Shown here one piece after another: positions 32,533 through 41,589 of a DNA stretch of 50,310 nucleotides. Positions within the stretch are counted from its first letter, which is position 1, and the number at the start of each line of letters is the position of its first letter. The position numbers and the translations under genes are program-made. The DNA comes from a bacterium (GTDB taxonomy: Bacteria; Planctomycetota; JADGBV01), in assembly GCA_023261545.1 (NCBI GenBank), contig JAHFOS010000007.1:1-50310 (forward strand), read 5' to 3'. The notes beneath the pieces were generated by a model. It was given only the letters and a program-made list of their open reading frames with translations, was not told where the DNA came from and ran no database searches.

Positions 32533-33854
32533 GACGCTTTGAGTGCCTCGCGCAGCCCCGTCACGATCTCCCCGGGCTCCGTCCGCTCCAGGATGCCCTG
32601 GGCGAGGTAGCGGCGCAGCGGCCCGATGAGCTTCAAGGCCTCGTCAATGCTGGGGTTGCTGCCGGCGACGTAGGCTCCGATGTTCACCAGGTCTTCGGCG
32701 TCGCGGTACTCGGCGAGCACCCGGCGCCCTTGCCGTGCCAACTCCTGATGATCCCCATCCACGACTTGGCTCATCCAGCGGCTCAGGCTGTCGTTCACCG
32801 CGATAGCCGGGTAGTGCCCGCGGTTGGCCAGCGCCCGGTCCAACACCACGTGCCCGTCCAGCACCCCGCGCACCGCGTCGCCGATGGGATCCATGAGGTC
32901 GTCGGCCTCCAGCAGCACTGAAATGATGGAGGTGATGGACCCCTGCGCGAAGTTGCCGCCGCGCTCCAGCAGCCGCGGCATCATGGCGAAAACGGAGGGC
33001 GGATAGCCCTTGGCCGTGGGCGGCTCGCCGATGCTGAGCCCGATCTCGCGCGCCGCCATGGCCATGCGCGTGATGGAGTCCATGAGGAACAGCACGTTGG
33101 CGCCGCGTTCCGCGAAATACTCCGCGGCGGCGGCGGCGACGAAGGCGGCCCTGAGGCGCATGAGCGGGGTCTGGTCCGAGGTCGCCACCACCAGCAGCGA
33201 GCGCTTCATGCCCTCCTCGCCCAAGGCGTTCTCGATGAAGTCGTTGACCTCATGGCCGCGCTCGCCCACCAGGGCCAGCACGTTCACGTCAGCGTTGCAG
33301 TTGCGCGCGATCATGCCGAGCAGGATGCTCTTGCCCACCCCCGTGCCCGCGAAGACGCCGATGCGCTGCCCGCGCCCCATAGTGAGGAAGCCGTCCCAGG
33401 CGCGGATGCCGGTGTAGAAGGGTTCGCGTCCCGGCTTGCGCGACAGGGCCGGTGGGGCCTCGCGGTAGATGGGGCGCGGATCGGGCCGCGGCGCGTTGCC
33501 GCCGTCGAGGAACGATCCCTCGCCGTCAATGACGTGACCGAGCATATCCTCGCCGAGCCAGATGAGCTGGGAACTGGTCTCGAAGGTGACCTCGTCACCG
33601 GGCGCAATGCCGACGAAATTGGCGAAAGGCATGAGGAAGATGCCGTTTTCGGAAAAGCCCACCAGCTCCACCGGCACGCGCGACCCGCTCGCCTTGGCGT
33701 GGATGACCAGCCGGCTGCCCAGCGGCACGCGCAAAGGCCCGGCCTCGATGAGCAGACCGGTGATGCGCTTCACGCGCGTGCGCGCCGCGGCCGGCTCCGC
33801 GCGCCGGACCGCCTCCAGCACCGCCGCGAAAGCGCTGTCCCCTTCGCCCCTCAC
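32529..33854 (-). CDS. fliI: Flagellum-specific ATP synthase FliI
   Basis: 441 residues from the GTG at 33854, which overlaps the fliH stop as GTGA and gives the normal length; the frame is open further but would run into fliH. Walker A is GVFAGTGVGKSILLG, and the FliI/F1-beta blocks VGERGHEVNDFIE, MDSITRMAMAAREIGL, GEPPTAKGYPPSVFA and GSITSIISVLLE are intact. FliI energises unfolding and export of flagellar subunits at the base of the hook-basal body. Confidence 0.96.
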   Translation of the reverse strand: MRGEGDSAFAAVLEAVRRAEPAAARTRVKRITGLLIEAGPLRVPLGSRLVIHAKASGSRVPVELVGFSENGIFLMPFANFVGIAPGDEVTFETSSQLIWLGEDMLGHVIDGEGSFLDGGNAPRPDPRPIYREAPPALSRKPGREPFYTGIRAWDGFLTMGRGQRIGVFAGTGVGKSILLGMIARNCNADVNVLALVGERGHEVNDFIENALGEEGMKRSLLVVATSDQTPLMRLRAAFVAAAAAEYFAERGANVLFLMDSITRMAMAAREIGLSIGEPPTAKGYPPSVFAMMPRLLERGGNFAQGSITSIISVLLEADDLMDPIGDAVRGVLDGHVVLDRALANRGHYPAIAVNDSLSRWMSQVVDGDHQELARQGRRVLAEYRDAEDLVNIGAYVAGSNPSIDEALKLIGPLRRYLAQGILERTEPGEIVTGLREALKAS

Positions 33855-34579
33855 GTCTCCTTGCGCCCCACCTGTTCGAGCAGGCGCCGCCATTGCTCTT
33901 CGAGCCGGCCATCCAACTGGCTGTCGCCGGCGTTCATCACCACGCTGGCGGGCGAGAGGGTTTCGTCGGCGACCCAACTGACGTCGGCGCGTTCTCCCAT
34001 CCTCGCGGCGAGCTGGGGAAAAATCTTCTCAGCCAATTTGATATCGCCGGGGTTCAAGCGAACCTCAAGCTTCGTTTTGGTGCCCAAAAGCTCCAGGCCC
34101 TGGCGCAACTGGGCCAGCAGCACCTTGGGGTTGGAGGCGGGCTCCACGAGCAGGATCTTCTTCGCCAGCGCGTAGGCCGTGTCAATGAGGCTGTTTTCGC
34201 TCTCCTTGAGCAGGCGCGTTTTCTCTTCGGCAAAGGCGCTGGCGGCGGCGGCCAAGGCCTGCGCCGCGGATTCCGCGCCGGCGCGCAGTTGTTCCTCCAT
34301 GTGGCGCCGACCCTCCTCCTCGCCTTTCTTGTGGCCCTCGTCGTAGCCCCGCTTCATCGCTTCGGCCTTGGCCTTTTCGCCTTCCCCACGGGCCTGTTCC
34401 TGGCCCGCGCGGCGCGCGCCCTCCAGCGTCTCCTGGGCTTTGGCGCGCGCGTTCTCCAGGATTTGCGCCGCTTCCTTGCGCACACCCTCCAGGAAAGCCT
34501 GTTTCTGCCCTTCGAAATCCGCGAGCTTGAAGCTGCGGGGATCCACGGCAAGTCCCAAACCGGATCTTAAAATAGCCAT
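33851..34579 (-). CDS. fliH: Flagellar assembly protein FliH
   Basis: 242 residues. A long charged coiled coil (ILENARAKAQETLEGARRAG, then GYDEGHKKGEEEGRRHMEEQ with G-x3-G spacing) is typical of FliH/YscL. The C-terminal domain contains LRQGLELLGTKTKLEVRLNP and WVADETLSPASVVM, homologous to the delta subunit of F-ATPase. FliH regulates FliI and links it to the C ring. It lies between fliG and fliI and overlaps fliI by 4 nt. Confidence 0.92.
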   Translation of the reverse strand: MAILRSGLGLAVDPRSFKLADFEGQKQAFLEGVRKEAAQILENARAKAQETLEGARRAGQEQARGEGEKAKAEAMKRGYDEGHKKGEEEGRRHMEEQLRAGAESAAQALAAAASAFAEEKTRLLKESENSLIDTAYALAKKILLVEPASNPKVLLAQLRQGLELLGTKTKLEVRLNPGDIKLAEKIFPQLAARMGERADVSWVADETLSPASVVMNAGDSQLDGRLEEQWRRLLEQVGRKET

Positions 34580-34654
34580 GCCCGCCGTTCAGGCGCCAAC
34601 GCCCGCCGCGAAGAAAGAATATGAGCCGTTCATCCTGGGAACAGCCGCGGCGAG

Positions 34655-35680
34655 TTAGATCACATCCTCGCCGCCGCCGCGGCCCTGGATGATGATTTCG
34701 CCGGATTCCTCCAGGCGTCGCACCACGTCCACGATGCGCTGCTGCGCGGCCTCGACGTCGGCGACGCGCACCGGTCCCATGTACTCCATTTCCTCCGACA
34801 CCATCTGCGCCGCGCGCTCCGACATGTTCTTGAAGATCTTCGCCTTGAGCTCCTCGGAGGCGGCCTTGAGGGCGGTGGCCAGCTCCTCGTTGTCCACCTC
34901 CTTGAGCACCGTCTGGATGCCGCGGTCGTCCACGTTGAGGATATCCTCGAAGACGAACATGAGCTTGCGGATCTGCTCCACCAGCTCCGGATCCTCCTCC
35001 TCCAGGTTCTCGAGGATGCTCTTCTCGGTGGCGCGGTCGGTGAGGTTGAGCATGTCGGCCACGGCGGAAATGCCGCCCGTGTCCTCCTGCTCGGTGCTGA
35101 CGAAGGCCGAGACGCGCGATTCCAAGCCCTCCTCCACGGCGCGGATGGCGTCGGGGTTGGTCTGCTCCATCTTGCACACGCGCCGCACCACTTCGATTTG
35201 CACCTTGGGAGCCAGGCCTTTCAAAACCTCGGCGGCCTTGTCCGCCGTGAGGTGCGCCATGATCACCGAGATGGTCTGGGGATGCTCGTCTTTGATGAAG
35301 GTGAGCAGGTTCTCGGCATCCGCCTTGCGCAGGAAATGGAAAGGCGTCGTCTGCAGCGTGCGCTTCAGGTTCGAGATGATCTGGTTGGCGCGGTTGGGGT
35401 CCACCGAGCGCTCCAGCAGTGACTTGGCGATGTCGAAACCGCCTTCCTCCATGAAGCGCCGTTCCTTGAGCCCGTCATAGAACTCTTGGATGACCTGCTC
35501 GCGGCCTTCGCGCGTGACCTCGTCCGTGCGCGCGATCTCCATGCTGATCATCTCGATCTGGTCGTGATCGAGGCGGCTCAGCACCTTGGAGGCGGTGTCG
35601 GAATCCAGCGACACCAGCAGGATGGCGGACTTCTCTACTCCTGAGAGGTGCGCCGTGTCGATTTTCTTCTTCTTGGCCAA
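34655..35680 (-). CDS. fliG: Flagellar motor switch protein FliG
   Basis: 341 residues, the expected length. The N-terminal domain has HLSGVEKSAILLVSLDSDTA and the middle domain the EHPQTISVIMAHL (EHPQ) motif. The torque helix region is NVDDRGIQTVLKEVDNEELA to KNMSERAAQMVSEEMEYMGP with its charged residues. FliG couples the MS ring (FliF) to stator force and switching. It starts 7 nt after the fliF stop. Confidence 0.97.
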   Translation of the reverse strand: MAKKKKIDTAHLSGVEKSAILLVSLDSDTASKVLSRLDHDQIEMISMEIARTDEVTREGREQVIQEFYDGLKERRFMEEGGFDIAKSLLERSVDPNRANQIISNLKRTLQTTPFHFLRKADAENLLTFIKDEHPQTISVIMAHLTADKAAEVLKGLAPKVQIEVVRRVCKMEQTNPDAIRAVEEGLESRVSAFVSTEQEDTGGISAVADMLNLTDRATEKSILENLEEEDPELVEQIRKLMFVFEDILNVDDRGIQTVLKEVDNEELATALKAASEELKAKIFKNMSERAAQMVSEEMEYMGPVRVADVEAAQQRIVDVVRRLEESGEIIIQGRGGGEDVI

Positions 35681-35686
35681 GGAACC

Positions 35687-37285
35687 TCAGTTGTCGGACA
35701 GCCAGCCTTTGAGGACGCTCGCCGCCTTGCCCGGATCCTCGTCAATGAGATCCTTGATGCGGCCCTCGACCTGGCGAACCTTGGGATCGGCCTTGGGTTC
35801 AACCAGCGGCGGCAGATCCTCTTTCGCCTCTTCCTCGTATTCGGGCATCTTGAGGATTTCCTCCTCGGGTTGCGCGCGCTTCACCATGCGCCACATGAAG
35901 AAGCCCGCCACCAGGGCGAGCGCCAGCATATAGACCGGCGTCCAGTTCGTCGTGGTCATGAACTCCGAAAACCCGCCCGGTTTCATCGGCGTGGTGTCGA
36001 GCATCATGGATTGCTGGGTGACCTTGACGATGGCGGGCTCTACCCCCAGGATGCTGGCGATCATGGACTCGATGGGGGGGTTGCCGGCGGCGACCTCGTC
36101 CTTCATCCAGTTGTGCTGCACGTATTCGAGGTTGTCCTCGCCGCGATTTCGGCCCGCGTCAAATTTATCGTTGTATTTCTTGTCCACCACGGTGACGGAG
36201 ATTCCCTTCACCGTCGCGGTGCCCTGGTCGCCCTCGATGATCTCCTGGCCCACGCTGTTGTCGAAGCTCTCGTCCTTGTGGCTCTTGGACATATCCGATT
36301 TCGTGCCACCGTCGCCCTCTTTGACTTCTCCCGAGGTGTTGGTGCCGGCGCCCGTGACGCCCTGGCTGCCCTCCCGGCTGGTGCTGGTCTCCTTTTCCTG
36401 CTCGGTGTGGGTGAGCACGCCCAGCGCTCCTTTGTTGAGGTCAACGTGGTTGTAGTCCTTGATCTCCTTCTTGCGCTTCGTGAGGTCGAGGCTCACCGAT
36501 ACCGTGGCCGCCACCTTGGGGATATAGGTGAGCAACTGATCCTCGATCTTGCGCTTGTACTCTTCTTCGAGCTTCGCCTGGAGCTCGAACTTGTCGTTGG
36601 CGTTGAACTCGCTGCTGTAATTGTAGGGGCGGCCCATGGAGTCAGAGATGGATACTTTGTCCGGCGTAAGGCCCTTGACGGCGCTGGCCACCAGCCGCGC
36701 GATGCCCTCGACCTCGCTGCGTTTCAGGCTGCGCTTGCCTTTCACCGTCACCACCACCGAGGCCGTGCGCGAGATATGGCGTTTCAGCAGCGGGCTTTCT
36801 TCCTCGGGGGCCAGGTTCACGCGTGCGTCCGAGAGGAAGTCCATCTTGCGCAGGATCTTGGCGAGCTCGGTCTGCAGCGCGATGTCGAAGCGCTGGTCGC
36901 GCTCGCCCTTGGTGAGCATGAAGCCGGTGTTGTCCTCCACCAGGCGTTTGAAGTCGTAGCTCAGATCCTCGGGCAGCAGCCCGCCCTGGGCCAGAGCCAT
37001 CATGAGCTCGTCGGTATCGGCGCTGGGCTCCACGATGATGGCCCCGTTGCGATACTGGCTTTTCCGCCCCAGCTCGTTCAGCTTGTCGGTGATTTCCTTG
37101 GCCTTGGCGGGCTCGACGCTCCAGAAGAGCACCTTGTCCTGGCCTGGCGTGGTGGCGCGCAAGGTGAAGACCGTCAGCAGGATGAAAACGGCGCCCGCAA
37201 AGAGCGCGATGGACAAACGCTGCGCGCCTGTCATCTTGAGGTACAGGTCGCGGAACTGGGCGAGGATGACGCGGAGTTGGTTCAA
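35687..37285 (-). CDS. fliF: Flagellar MS-ring protein FliF
   Basis: 532 residues. Two membrane segments, LSIALFAGAVFILLTVFTL near residues 24-42 and VYMLALALVAGFFMWRM near 438-454, enclose the periplasmic ring-building domains (ARVNLAPEEESPLLKRHISR, ASVVVTVKGKRSL, IARLVASAVKGLTPDKVSI). The middle contains a charged linker (GEVKEGDGGTKSDMSKSHKD). FliF forms the membrane base for FliG and the export gate. It lies 10 nt downstream of fliE in the operon. Confidence 0.96.
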   Translation of the reverse strand: MNQLRVILAQFRDLYLKMTGAQRLSIALFAGAVFILLTVFTLRATTPGQDKVLFWSVEPAKAKEITDKLNELGRKSQYRNGAIIVEPSADTDELMMALAQGGLLPEDLSYDFKRLVEDNTGFMLTKGERDQRFDIALQTELAKILRKMDFLSDARVNLAPEEESPLLKRHISRTASVVVTVKGKRSLKRSEVEGIARLVASAVKGLTPDKVSISDSMGRPYNYSSEFNANDKFELQAKLEEEYKRKIEDQLLTYIPKVAATVSVSLDLTKRKKEIKDYNHVDLNKGALGVLTHTEQEKETSTSREGSQGVTGAGTNTSGEVKEGDGGTKSDMSKSHKDESFDNSVGQEIIEGDQGTATVKGISVTVVDKKYNDKFDAGRNRGEDNLEYVQHNWMKDEVAAGNPPIESMIASILGVEPAIVKVTQQSMMLDTTPMKPGGFSEFMTTTNWTPVYMLALALVAGFFMWRMVKRAQPEEEILKMPEYEEEAKEDLPPLVEPKADPKVRQVEGRIKDLIDEDPGKAASVLKGWLSDN

Positions 37286-37295
37286 CGCCCTCGGA

Positions 37296-37601
37296 CTACA
37301 TTCTCATGCGGTTGATCTCGTCGTAGGCATCGACGAGTTTGTTGCGGATCTGCAACAGCAAATTGAAAGCGAGGTCGGCTTTGCGCACGGCCATCATCAC
37401 GCCCGAGACGTCATTGGTCATGCCCGTGGCCAGAGCCTCGACTTGGCGCGTGGCGTGGGTGTGCAGCCCGTTCACCTCCTGGAGCGCATTCTTGAAGACC
37501 ACCTTGAAGTCAAGCGGCCCGGCCTGGGGTGGACCCGCCACCGACAAGGGCTCGATGGGCTTCACGCTGGGCTGGAAAATGTCAATGGTGGAGAGTTCCA
37601 T
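37296..37601 (-). CDS. fliE: Flagellar hook-basal body protein FliE
   Basis: 101 residues with FKNALQEVNGLHTHATRQVE, DVSGVMMAVRKADLAFNLLL and QIRNKLVDAYDEINRMRM, the conserved FliE C-terminal half. FliE joins the MS ring to the rod. Length and position between flgC and fliF match the usual order. Confidence 0.95.
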   Translation of the reverse strand: MELSTIDIFQPSVKPIEPLSVAGPPQAGPLDFKVVFKNALQEVNGLHTHATRQVEALATGMTNDVSGVMMAVRKADLAFNLLLQIRNKLVDAYDEINRMRM

Positions 37602-37611
37602 GGCGGGCCTC

Positions 37612-38046
37612 CTAGCTCAAAAGCTCCAGGGCCTGGTTGTGCATGTTGCGCGTCACCTGGATGGCCGTGATGTTGGCCTCGTAGGCGCGCGAGGCCTCCA
37701 CCATGTCAATCATTTCCAGCGGCACCTGCACGTTGGGCAGCTTCACGTAGCCCTGGCGGTCGGCATCGGGGTGGTCGGGATGGTATTCAATCCTGAGCGC
37801 GCTCTTGTCCGGTATGACCTTGCGCACGCGCACGCCGTAGCGCTCGTTGCCCGTGACCACGGGATTGCCGGTCTTGAAGACCACTTCCTTGCGGCGGAAG
37901 ACATTGTTGAAGCCGCGTTCGTCCCGGGTGGTGTTGACGTTGGCGAGGTTGTTGGCGATGGTGTTCATGCGCACGCGGTGGGCCGCGAGCGCCGAGGCGC
38001 TGACATCCAGGGGGTTGACGTTGAGGCTGCGGAAGTAGTCGGCCAT
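37612..38046 (-). CDS. flgC: Flagellar basal-body rod protein FlgC
   Basis: 144 residues. The N-terminal RMNTIANNLANVNTTRDERG is the rod-protein motif, and the C-terminus has NVQVPLEMIDMVEASRAYEA and NITAIQVTRNMHNQALELL. FlgC is a proximal rod subunit exported by the flagellar apparatus. It lies 4 nt after flgB. Confidence 0.96.
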   Translation of the reverse strand: MADYFRSLNVNPLDVSASALAAHRVRMNTIANNLANVNTTRDERGFNNVFRRKEVVFKTGNPVVTGNERYGVRVRKVIPDKSALRIEYHPDHPDADRQGYVKLPNVQVPLEMIDMVEASRAYEANITAIQVTRNMHNQALELLS

Positions 38047-38050
38047 GGTT

Positions 38051-38536
38051 TTACACGCGCAGCTTGATGGCTGTTTCCAACTGGCGGAACTCGTCGCGGG
38101 CGAGCGACATGAAGGTCTTGTAGGTGTTGGCGTTCTTGCCGAGGCGGGCCATCTCGCCTTCAGGGGTGACGTTGTTCTGGTCGTGACGCATGAGGGTGTC
38201 GTCCTGGCGCTTTAGAACACGGAAACCGGTGCGAATATGCCCGGCGCGCACATCCTCAAGTGAACGCATGTGAAAGTCGTAGGAGGAGCGCGCCGCCTGC
38301 ACGTCGCGACTGGACTTCATCTGGAAGCGCCAGGGGTTGAGCCGGTGGCGGCGCTCGATGGCTTCTCCGAGCACCGTTTTGAACTCCTCGGTATTGATAT
38401 CGCGGGCTTTATAGTAGGGGGTGTCCATGTTGGCGACGTTGTTCACCAACTCCTTATGGCGCACCTCCGCCATGTTGATGACCTCCCCAGCAACGGGGAG
38501 AGTGGACTTGCCGAAAAGCAGATCGGAGATTATCAT
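38051..38536 (-). CDS. flgB: Flagellar basal-body rod protein FlgB
   Basis: 161 residues, slightly longer than usual. It contains RHKELVNNVANMDTPYYKAR, the FlgB/rod motif, and NNVTPEGEMARLGKNANTYK in the C-terminal half. It is the first gene of the flagellar operon seen here; the 153-nt gap upstream holds no recognisable feature besides its leader. Confidence 0.95.
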   Translation of the reverse strand: MIISDLLFGKSTLPVAGEVINMAEVRHKELVNNVANMDTPYYKARDINTEEFKTVLGEAIERRHRLNPWRFQMKSSRDVQAARSSYDFHMRSLEDVRAGHIRTGFRVLKRQDDTLMRHDQNNVTPEGEMARLGKNANTYKTFMSLARDEFRQLETAIKLRV

Positions 38537-38689
38537 GGCCCGCGTCGGGAGCGCGGGATTCTAGGAAGGTGGGGAGGGGGTCAAGACAGGACCGCAGGGG
38601 TCAATCGCAGGGCTGGATTCGTATCGGCATCACCTTGGTTGGGCCAGCGAGATGGTGAGAAACCACCTTGACCGGCCCATCCCCCTGTT

Positions 38690-40075
38690 TTACAGCCGCA
38701 GGCCGTAGGTGATGCCGAAGGTGCCCTTGCGGTAGTGGTTGGCGCTGTCGCTGGAGCGGTTTTCCAGGACGGCGCCCTTGATTTCCAGGCTGTGGCGGCC
38801 GGGGCTGCTCCAAGCCAGGCCCAGCGCGAGTGAGGTCTGGCGATCCGCGCGCAGCGGACGGCCCGGGGCGGCCGCGTCGTAGTCGCGCTGGTGGTAGCGC
38901 AGGCGGGGTCTGAGTTCCGGCTTCCATGGCGCCGCGAAGCGCAGTTTTCCCTGGAGGATCGCCGCCTCCTGCCAGTAACGCAGGTTGGCACCCTGGGGGT
39001 CCTCACGCTGGGCCTCGATGGCGAGGCCGATCTCGCGCCGGCCCTCGGCCAGGAAACGGGTGGCGGAGAGGTTCATGTCGAAGGCCTCCCCTTCCTGACT
39101 GGCGAAAGCCCCGGAGTAATAGGTGGTGCTGCGATAGCCGGCACCGCCGCTCCACAAGATGCGCCGGCGCTCCTGGAAATAGAAGACGCCCGGCGCCAGG
39201 CCCCAGTTCCAGAGCAACCGGTGGCCGGCACTCTCGAAGTGCGTGGCGTTGAGCCGGCCCACCAGGTTCAGCGGCCCGCCAGCGCTGGCGCGCTCCCAGA
39301 GCAGGTTCTGGGATACGGTATGACTGGCGGAATCCAGTTCTTCGAAGCGGAAGTAATCGGATCGGTAGTAGCCGTAGAAGCTCTCCAGGGAAGGTCGTCC
39401 GGGCTTGCGTCCCCAGGATTTCATGGCCGAGAAATTGAGCACGCGAGCGGCGTCCGCCTTATCCGTGGGTCGGGTGGGATTCACCGCCTCCAAAATGACG
39501 TTGCTGTCGTGCTCGACGCCCAGGGCCGTGTCGAACGAAAGCCCGTGGCGGCGATGGCGCTTGCGCAGGGATTCCACCACGGTATCCGGGGGGTGAAGCT
39601 GACGCTCCAGGCGGCGTTCCATGGCCAGGATTCCGGCATCGTTGGAGAGTGCCGCCGCTTCCCGAGCCAGGCGCAATGCCTCGCGCAAATCGCCGATGTC
39701 CTCGTAGAGCACGGCCATGTCGCGCAATAGTTCGGCCCTGCGCGCGGGCGCTGGATCACGGGCCAGTTCCTCCTGGATGTGCTGGAACAACGGCTGGTGA
39801 TCCGCGACCTCGCTTTCCCCCCTGGAAGCAGCGGCGTCCGGCACGCGCTCGCGCATATCGGAACGGTGCACGGCGACCGCGATACGCCGCAGCATGCGTT
39901 CGCGCAGATAATCCTGAACGTCCCTGGGATCGAAGATAAACACGTAGTTTCCCTCGGCCTTCGCTGCCGTGTCGGCGGCGCGGGCGGGGATCCCCAGGCC
40001 GTTTTGGAGGACGAAACCAACGACGACGCACGTCCACAGCCCGCGTCGAGCCGTTCTATAAGTCCCCAACCTCAA
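38690..40075 (-). CDS. Outer-membrane beta-barrel protein with N-terminal helical repeat region
   Basis: 461 residues. A signal peptide (RGLWTCVVVGFVLQNGLGIP, cut near ARAAD) is followed by a helical TPR-like region (ELLRDMAVLYEDIGDLREAL). From about residue 175 alternating strands (GLSFDTALGVEHDSNVI, FGITYGLRL at the end) indicate a barrel with a terminal aromatic/hydrophobic strand. It resembles Slam/DUF560-like or generic surface proteins, but the family is not certain. Its ATG overlaps the stop of the FecR-domain gene by 4 nt, so the two probably work together in the envelope. Confidence 0.75.
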   Translation of the reverse strand: MRLGTYRTARRGLWTCVVVGFVLQNGLGIPARAADTAAKAEGNYVFIFDPRDVQDYLRERMLRRIAVAVHRSDMRERVPDAAASRGESEVADHQPLFQHIQEELARDPAPARRAELLRDMAVLYEDIGDLREALRLAREAAALSNDAGILAMERRLERQLHPPDTVVESLRKRHRRHGLSFDTALGVEHDSNVILEAVNPTRPTDKADAARVLNFSAMKSWGRKPGRPSLESFYGYYRSDYFRFEELDSASHTVSQNLLWERASAGGPLNLVGRLNATHFESAGHRLLWNWGLAPGVFYFQERRRILWSGGAGYRSTTYYSGAFASQEGEAFDMNLSATRFLAEGRREIGLAIEAQREDPQGANLRYWQEAAILQGKLRFAAPWKPELRPRLRYHQRDYDAAAPGRPLRADRQTSLALGLAWSSPGRHSLEIKGAVLENRSSDSANHYRKGTFGITYGLRL

Positions 40076-41385
40076 TTGCGGTTGTCGGGCAGGGGCATGG
40101 GCAACGGGTCAATGTTCCGGCTGCGGGTTTGGATTTCCTCGCGCAGGTTCTCCTGAATGGTCTCGCGGCTGCGCTCCAGCACGGCCTGCTGCGCCTCGCG
40201 GATCTTCTCCTGGGTGGCCTCGCGGATGGCGTCCATGCTCGAAAATCCGCCCGGCATGCCGCCGAAACCCGCGCCGGGCAGCGCCGGCGTTGGCGCGCTG
40301 GCCTGGGCGGCGCCTTGGCCCGCCGGCTTGTCAAGAGCCGCTTTCTTTCCGTTATCTTTATCGGCCTTTTGCGCGCCGCCATCCTTTTGATCCTTGCCGG
40401 CCTCATCTTTCTCGCCATCTTCCGGCTCTTTCCCGGCGTCCTTGTCTTTTTTCTCGCCACCTTTTCCGCCCTTGGCCTCTTTCTCCTTCTTTTTCCCATC
40501 CTTGCCGGCATCTTCTTTGCCGCCATCCGGCGCGTCCTTGCCTTCATCCTTTTTATCCTGGCCGGCATCCTTATCTTCTTTTTTCTCGTCCTTCTGGCCG
40601 TCCGCCTTCTTCTCCTTGCCCTCGCCTTCCTTCTTATCCTCCTGTCTCTGCGCCGCTTTCCCTTCCGGGGCCTTGTCCCCGCCATCGCCCTGGCCTTCTT
40701 TCTTGTCCGCTTTCGCCGCCACCGGCACGATGGCGTTCTCCTGGACCAGCCTTTGCACCTCGCCGGGCGGCACCTGTGTCACCTTGGCCTCCTCGCCCTG
40801 GGTCACCTCCACGCGCTGCTCCGGGCCCGCCACCACGGGGGCGAAAGCCGGCTGCTGCTGGCGGTCTGGCGTGCTTTTCACGCCGACGCTGCCCGTGATC
40901 ACCGTCATGGAGAAAGCCGCCGGGCCACGGGCCTGCGGCGCATAACCTACGACGAAATCCGTGCCCCGCACCCCCGCCACCGCCACCGGCGTCCGCACCT
41001 CGAACTCGTTGCCATTGAGCTTGGCCAGCTTGCAGCGCACCACGCCTTTCAATAGCTCCAGGCTGCCGAGCTTGGGCGCCTCCGTCCCGCCGAAGAGCTT
41101 GCTGATCTTGAGCCGGCTCTTTTCCCCCAGGCGCACGTCGTTGCCCGCGCCAAAGCGGAGTTGCACCGCGGCCCCCTCCCCGGTGACCAGGTAGTCGCTG
41201 GCCTGGAGCTTCTGCCCCGCCGCCACCGGCGTTTTGGCGAACTTGCGTAGCACTTGGACGTTGCCGGAAAAGTCCGTGACCTCGGCTTCCTGCACGCTTT
41301 GGTCGGCGCTGAGGATGCCGGCCAGCAGGACCAGCGCCGCCATGAGATACCACTGCGACAAGGCTTTTCGTAATAATTCAGCCAT
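40072..41385 (-). CDS. FecR-domain secreted protein with long charged low-complexity tail
   Basis: 437 residues with a signal peptide (WYLMAALVLLAGILSADQ). The FecR-type beta domain contains DYLVTGEGAAVQLRFGAGND and FEVRTPVAVAGVRGTDFVV. Residues ~225-350 are a low-complexity Lys/Asp/Glu/Gly region (repeats of EGKEKKADGQKDEKKED type), then a Pro/Gly stretch and a helical end (REATQEKIREAQQAVLERS). The partner barrel gene downstream overlaps by 4 nt. A FecR/barrel pair suggests an envelope-spanning structural or signalling unit; no sigma factor is adjacent. Confidence 0.8.
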   Translation of the reverse strand: MAELLRKALSQWYLMAALVLLAGILSADQSVQEAEVTDFSGNVQVLRKFAKTPVAAGQKLQASDYLVTGEGAAVQLRFGAGNDVRLGEKSRLKISKLFGGTEAPKLGSLELLKGVVRCKLAKLNGNEFEVRTPVAVAGVRGTDFVVGYAPQARGPAAFSMTVITGSVGVKSTPDRQQQPAFAPVVAGPEQRVEVTQGEEAKVTQVPPGEVQRLVQENAIVPVAAKADKKEGQGDGGDKAPEGKAAQRQEDKKEGEGKEKKADGQKDEKKEDKDAGQDKKDEGKDAPDGGKEDAGKDGKKKEKEAKGGKGGEKKDKDAGKEPEDGEKDEAGKDQKDGGAQKADKDNGKKAALDKPAGQGAAQASAPTPALPGAGFGGMPGGFSSMDAIREATQEKIREAQQAVLERSRETIQENLREEIQTRSRNIDPLPMPLPDNRN

Positions 41386-41431
41386 GACGCAGCACTCCCC
41401 GCCGTTCGCCTTTTACCCCTCGCTTTGGGGG

Positions 41432-41521
41432 GTGAGCCTGTCGAAGCCTGTCCTGAGCTTTGTCGAAGGAGGTGGACGGCATCGCGGTCCGTTCCTGCTT
41501 CGACGGGCTCAGCACGAACGG
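41432..41521. repeat. Dispersed inverted-repeat element, second locus
   Basis: gtgagcctgtcgaagcctgt and tgagctttgtcgaagga (41432-41470) face tgcttcgacgggctcagcac (41496-41515) in inverted orientation, matching the element at 31161-31237. The gap 41386-41589 holds no gene. Confidence 0.7.
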
Positions 41522-41589
41522 ACCTGAATGCCGGCAACAAGAGACGAAAACGTGTTTTATCGGCCGAACGATGACAGACCTTTTTGGTT

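Noticed and set aside
35648-37315. Plus-strand frame of about 550 codons
   Set aside because: Antisense to fliF; no similarity to any family.
31161-41521. CRISPR array from the gagc/tgtcgaag repeats
   Set aside because: Only two inverted pairs at two distant loci, without regular spacing; they are ordinary dispersed palindromes.
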